Origin: Flavipsychrobacter stenotrophus
GTDB lineage: Bacteria; Bacteroidota; Bacteroidia; Chitinophagales; Chitinophagaceae
Length of the DNA: 9,441 nucleotides
Reading direction: 5' to 3'
NCBI GenBank assembly: GCA_947379685.1
Contig: CANCOG010000161.1
Location: 1-9,441 of the forward strand
Below, one piece after another: positions 6,901 to 9,441 of this stretch. Each line of letters begins with the position of its first letter. Positions within the stretch are counted from its first letter, which is position 1. The position numbers and the translations under genes were made by a program. Below the pieces are notes generated by a model. It searched no databases. It was given only the letters and a program-made list of their open reading frames with translations, and had not been told where the DNA came from.

Positions 6901-8051
6901 ACAGCGCAACTGTAGCTACCGGCACCCCTGCAACTGCCGATAATTGTTCAGTAGCCAGCGTAACCAACAACCATCCCGCTTCCAGCTACCCAGTTGGTAC
7001 AACTACAATAACCTGGACAGTAACCGACGCCAGCGGCAACACAGCAACGGCTAATCAAACCATAACAGTGAATGACGCCGAAGCCCCGCATGCAATCTGC
7101 AGGAATTATACTTTAGTTCTTTCAGGCGGCACAGGCACGGTAACAGCGGACAATATTAACAATGGCAGCTATGACAATTGCGGCATTGCCAGTATGACCG
7201 TTTATCCCAACGTATTTACCTGTTCACAGGCCGGAAACCATACAGTAACCCTAACCGTTACAGATATACACGGCAACGTTTCAAGGGGCACTTCTGTTGT
7301 TACGGTTCCATCCAACCCCGCGGGTAGCGTAACCGTTACACCGGCAAGCGGTGCCTATACCGGTGGCGTAGCCAATAATATCTATCTCGGTTACGGGCCA
7401 CAATCTGCTGTACTTGCGGCTAATGCCACTGGCGGCAGCGGCTTTACCTACTCCTGGTCACCCTCGACTGCACTAAGCAGCAGCACTGCAGCTAATCCTA
7501 CGTTTAGACCAACGTCTGCCGGTCACTGTACTTATACTGTCACAGCTACTAACAGCAACGGCTGTTCCGTTTCTCGCACCGTATCCATGCATGTGGTCGA
7601 TGCTGTGGATCACTGCCATTCAGGCAAGGTTATTTTATGCCATACTCCTTCCGGCCACCACTGCGGCCGTCAGCAGCTGTCTGTAAGCGTAAGCGCTGTT
7701 GATGCACATCTGTCAGAACATTCAGATGACCACCTGGGGTCATGTCATAGCGGTTGCCATTCAGGTGAAGAAAGGCAAGCGTTGCAGGGAAGCGCCAGCA
7801 CCACTCCGGAAGTAACGCAGGTATTCCCTAATCCATCAAACGGAACATTCACTATATTGATTCCAGCAAACCAAAAGGATGCAATTATTGTGATTACAGA
7901 CTTTAGTGGCAGAATATTGGAAACACGCTCCATTTCAGAAAACAGCGGCAGCCCGATTGAAGTTAGCCTCACCGACGCCACACCCGGAATGTACTTTGTG
8001 AAAGTAAATGCCGGCGAATTCAGCCATGTCGAAAAAATGGTGATCAGGTAA
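3921..8051 (+). CDS. Giant secreted LamG/HYR-repeat protein with T9SS sorting domain
   Basis: A 1376-aa protein, probably a cell-surface or released adhesin. Residues 1-35/36 are a signal peptide ending A-P-A-M-A-Q. Residues about 40-260 are a LamG/concanavalin-like jelly roll (start ALNFDGSDDYV, core WYHLAGTFDGSTINFYVNG, end GSIDEVRIWN), a fold that often binds glycans. Residues 268-343 are Ig-like (YTYQWIKDG). Residues 347-1057 are nine tandem HYR domains of exactly 79 residues, with the core TTVTWTVTDASGNTATATQT. Residues about 1058-1130 form a related Cys-containing Ig-like domain and 1135-1228 a PKD-like domain (FTYSWSPSTAL). Residues 1231-1280 are rich in His and Cys. Residues 1297-1376 (VFPNPSNGTF ... 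GMYFVKV ... EKMVIR) are a type A T9SS C-terminal sorting signal, so export goes through Sec and then the type IX system. No catalytic motif is seen. No strong promoter is visible near the ATG; a hairpin terminator follows 32 bp after the stop. Confidence 0.93.
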   Translation: MKQTATGRLTKNYATNWPAVLIAFYLLISAAPAMAQTDAGALNFDGSDDYVTIAHSSALSPTNVSLECWVNPSAGGVASTIITKEPNDGSHIGYGFRQRSNNTFGFVIGREGSGDMVTSITFTPGNWYHLAGTFDGSTINFYVNGALQGTASSSLSINSADNVNIGNNASLSQPFQGSIDEVRIWNTVKCQGEIQFRRYCQLTGSQAGLVAYYKFNQGVTRGDNSTVATLIDASGNSFNGTLNNFALNGRTSNWVAGNVVGACGTWIAPTATITTGGSTTICQGLPAALTANSGAGYTYQWIKDGTAVTGATMQTYAATAAGSYVVTIGGNCSTSSSTSVTVIPLTITAPADVTAYTNYGCSATAVSLGSPATGGRCYADNVYNDYPYAYFRVGATTVTWTVTDANGLTATATQTVTVIDNVNPTITAPANVTAYTNSGCSATGVSLGTPVTGDNCSVASVTNDNTLTTFPLGTTNVTWTVTDVSGNTATATQTVTVIDNINPTITAPANITVYANSGCSATGISLGAPATDDNCTVASVTNDHTSTTFPTGVTTVTWTVTDAGGNTSTATQTVTVIDNVNPTITAPANVTAYATLRCRASGVSLGTPVTDDNCTVARVTNDHASTTFPIGTTTVTWTVTDGSGNTATATQTVTVTDNVNPTITAPANVTAYANSGCSATGVSLGTPATDDNCSVASVTNDHESTTFPTGATTVTWTVTDASGNTATATQTVTVIDNINPTVTAPANVTTYANSGCNATGVSLGAAATDDNCTVASVANDHASTTFPTGVTTVTWTVTDASGNTATASQTVTVIDNINPTITAPANVIAYATSRCSASAISLGTPATDDNCSVTSVTNDHASTSFPIGATTITWTVTDASGNTATATQTVTVVDNINPTITAPANVTAYTNSGSSATGISLGTPATDDNCTVANVTNDHGSTTFPAGATTVTWTVTDAGGNTATATQTVTVIDNINPTITAPANITVNNETGTNSATVATGTPATADNCSVASVTNNHPASSYPVGTTTITWTVTDASGNTATANQTITVNDAEAPHAICRNYTLVLSGGTGTVTADNINNGSYDNCGIASMTVYPNVFTCSQAGNHTVTLTVTDIHGNVSRGTSVVTVPSNPAGSVTVTPASGAYTGGVANNIYLGYGPQSAVLAANATGGSGFTYSWSPSTALSSSTAANPTFRPTSAGHCTYTVTATNSNGCSVSRTVSMHVVDAVDHCHSGKVILCHTPSGHHCGRQQLSVSVSAVDAHLSEHSDDHLGSCHSGCHSGEERQALQGSASTTPEVTQVFPNPSNGTFTILIPANQKDAIIVITDFSGRILETRSISENSGSPIEVSLTDATPGMYFVKVNAGEFSHVEKMVIR
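4959..7091 (+). repeat. Nine in-frame tandem 237-bp repeats encoding HYR domains
   Basis: Units start at 4959 and then every 237 bp (5196, 5433, 5670, 5907, 6144, 6381, 6618, 6855), with no insertion or deletion between units. Each begins with codons for (I/V)TAPA. Cys at unit positions 15 and 31 is present in units 1-7; unit 8 has Ser and unit 9 Thr at position 15. Unit 1 and unit 9 are the most divergent, as is common for the ends of such arrays. DNA identity between units is broken by many synonymous changes, so the array is not a very recent expansion. Confidence 0.93.
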
Positions 8052-8082
8052 ATTTTGTCATCGTTTCTAATTACTTTTTTTG

Positions 8083-8119
8083 AAAGAGGCCGCCCGACAA
8101 AAAAGGGCGGCCTCTTTTA
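8083..8119 (+). terminator. Intrinsic terminator of the large secreted protein gene
   Basis: AAAGAGGCCGCCC (8083-8095) and GGGCGGCCTCTTT (8105-8117) form a perfect 13-bp GC-rich stem with a 9-nt loop. The stem's terminal T residues and the next base make a TTTT run, then AT. It lies 32 bp after the stop codon and separates this gene's transcript from the phosphoesterase gene. Confidence 0.85.
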
Positions 8120-8400
8120 TATTGAACGGTTCCACAGGCCATGAAATTGAATGTCCCCACTGGTCGCAGCGTCTCGCTGCGTCCTCCTTCTACTAGCGTC
8201 CGCTTACGAGATAATCCTCCCTCCGTTGTAAGCAGACTACTATCAGTTATAGAGGTCAATGGAAACCTAAACGCTAATTGGATCAATGACACCCAATCAG
8301 CTAATTTGCTAATCAGCATAACTTGTCCCGGCCATTTGTCAGGATCAGCTAATTAAAATTCCGTCCATTTTTTATATTTTCGTTCCCTCAAATAGCGAAA
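8120..8400. other. Intergenic region before the metallophosphoesterase gene
   Basis: No gene is supported here; two overlapping short frames on opposite strands (8141-8356 + and 8071-8319 -) have no family-like sequence, and the minus one runs through the terminator. GCAGCG/CGCTGC (8165-8179) makes a small hairpin. The 11-mer ATCAGCTAATT occurs twice (8296-8306 and 8344-8354), with a related GCTAATCAGC between them (8308-8317). The segment from about 8140 to 8215, on the minus strand containing ACGCTGCGACCAGTGGGG, reminds me of a dispersed noncoding repeat of Bacteroidota, but this is from memory only. Confidence 0.4.
8373..8380 (+). promoter_or_regulatory. Possible -7 box of the metallophosphoesterase gene
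   Basis: TATATTTT matches TAnnTTTG at all defined bases except the last and ends 20 bp before the ATG at 8401. No TTG occurs 17-23 bp further upstream, so the assignment is tentative. Confidence 0.35.
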
Positions 8401-9441
8401 ATGAAAAGTTCTAAATTATTTTTATTGATATTGCTTCTGGTGGGCAATGTACTAACAGCCGTAGCGCAGGGCAGCATGTCCCCGAAACCAAACCCAACTG
8501 ATACATTCATCAGCACATCCGACATCCATTTCGACCCGTTTTACGACCCTACTATTGTTACCCAGCTACTCGCAACCGACCACACTGGTTGGGAAGCGAT
8601 CTTTAGAACATCCGCAATTACCGCTATCAGCGGAGACCATCATGACTCCAACTATCCACTTTTCATATCAGCACTTGAACAAATGAAAGCAGTGCAACCC
8701 CACCCTCATTACATGATCGTGACCGGAGACTTTCTCGCCCATCACTTTACGTCCACCATTTCCAGTTACACCACCGATAGTGCTACCCAGAGCAGATTCA
8801 TCGCTGAAACCATCCGTTTCGTAGCCTACATGTTCAGCAAATACTACCCCGAAACAATCATACTTCCCGTCCTAGGCAATAACGACTCCTACTGCGGCGA
8901 CTACGATATGCCTATGGGCAACGCCTTCCTCAAAATGTTTGCCCAAACATGGGTACCCCTCCAGCACAATAACGACAAAATGAAGGACAGCTCATTCGTG
9001 GCTCTTTTTTCAAAGGGAGGCTACTACAGCTACATTCCCGCAAACGAACCCGCTCATGAAATGATCTTCCTCAACACCATCTTCTTTTCAGTGAACTACA
9101 ATAGCTCTTGTACGGGTATGCCTCTTCCTTCAACACAGCCCGGCACCACCCAGTTAACCTGGCTCGACAACGAATTACAGAAAAATGCTGCCCGCGGTCC
9201 TAAAAGCAGGAAAGTATGGATCGCTTGTCATATACCTCCCGGCCAGGACGTGTATTCGTCCATCAAATACGGCCAGACTGTAATGATGTGGAACTCACCC
9301 TTCAATTCAGGTTTCCTCAACGAACTCGATAAATACAAAAATGATATTGTCGCCAACTTTGCCGGGCACACGCACATGGATGAATTCAGGGTAGTCTACA
9401 ACACGCTGAAAATCCCAATCTCATTCATCCACATTACCCCG
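8401..9441 (+). CDS. Secreted calcineurin-like metallophosphoesterase, acid-sphingomyelinase-like (3' partial)
   Basis: The frame is open from ATG 8401 to the window end (347 codons, no stop), so the C-terminus is missing. Residues 1-23 are a signal peptide (LFLLILLLVGNVLTAVAQ), so the enzyme acts outside the cytoplasm. The two-metal calcineurin-like motifs occur in order: D41-x-H43 in STSDIHFD, GDFLAHH with Asp110, GNND (159-162), His277 in ACHIPPGQD, and GHTH (322-325). The pair TGDFxAHH plus CHIPPG is characteristic of the acid sphingomyelinase/SMPDL3-like branch, which cleaves phosphodiester or phosphoanhydride bonds; the substrate here is unknown. The GNH(D/E) motif has Asn in place of His. 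Two Cys at 165 and 237 could form a disulfide. The gene follows the large T9SS protein after a terminator and a 281-bp gap, so it is probably transcribed separately. A T9SS domain could lie beyond the window, which cannot be checked. Confidence 0.9.
   Translation, partial: MKSSKLFLLILLLVGNVLTAVAQGSMSPKPNPTDTFISTSDIHFDPFYDPTIVTQLLATDHTGWEAIFRTSAITAISGDHHDSNYPLFISALEQMKAVQPHPHYMIVTGDFLAHHFTSTISSYTTDSATQSRFIAETIRFVAYMFSKYYPETIILPVLGNNDSYCGDYDMPMGNAFLKMFAQTWVPLQHNNDKMKDSSFVALFSKGGYYSYIPANEPAHEMIFLNTIFFSVNYNSSCTGMPLPSTQPGTTQLTWLDNELQKNAARGPKSRKVWIACHIPPGQDVYSSIKYGQTVMMWNSPFNSGFLNELDKYKNDIVANFAGHTHMDEFRVVYNTLKIPISFIHITP

Noticed and set aside
4067..6970. Series of minus-strand open frames, four of them at a 237-bp spacing pattern
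   Set aside because: They are antisense echoes of the LamG and HYR coding sequence; the regular spacing comes only from the protein repeats.
4959..7091. Regular tandem repeats as a CRISPR array
   Set aside because: The repeat unit is 237 bp, fully coding and in frame, with no short repeat/spacer alternation.
8071..8356. Overlapping short frames on both strands between the two secreted-protein genes
   Set aside because: The minus frame runs through the terminator hairpin, and neither translation resembles a protein; the real gene starts at 8401 with a signal peptide.

Overview
The window looks like chromosomal DNA of a Bacteroidota bacterium, probably a Chitinophaga-like member of Chitinophagales; the phylum is well supported, the lower rank is inference. 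The support is a very large secreted protein ending in a type IX secretion (T9SS) sorting domain, promoter boxes of the Bacteroidota form TAnnTTTG with an upstream TTG, start codons without Shine-Dalgarno sequences, and a dCTP deaminase with a tail I recall as typical of the phylum.

Layout. Bases 2-313 (+) hold the end of a small membrane-anchored protein that runs in from outside the window. It converges on a 509-aa exported protein of unknown function (341-1870, -) with a long charged tail. A 187-bp divergent intergenic region follows, with one good promoter facing each way. The rightward promoter serves dcd (2058-2594), whose mRNA appears leaderless. Bases 2595-3920 have no convincing gene. 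They contain three inverted repeats directly after dcd, a palindromic repeat with a partial second copy, a promoter-plus-hairpin pair that could make a very short RNA, and an AT-rich stretch with a run of ten C.

Bases 3921-8051 (+) encode a 1376-aa T9SS cargo protein: signal peptide, LamG/concanavalin-like domain, Ig-like domain, nine 79-residue HYR repeats, a further Ig/HYR-like domain, a PKD-like domain, a His/Cys-rich segment and the T9SS sorting domain. A strong hairpin terminator follows. Bases 8401 to the window end encode the first 347 residues of a secreted calcineurin-like metallophosphoesterase of the acid-sphingomyelinase-like type, cut off by the window.

The genes do not form an obvious operon or a recognisable new system. 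dcd is a housekeeping nucleotide gene; the adhesin-like protein and the phosphoesterase are both exported but have separate transcription signals. The points most worth a second look are the three-repeat higher-order structure of the HYR array, the C10 tract upstream of the adhesin, the His/Cys-rich segment, and the structured intergenic DNA after dcd.
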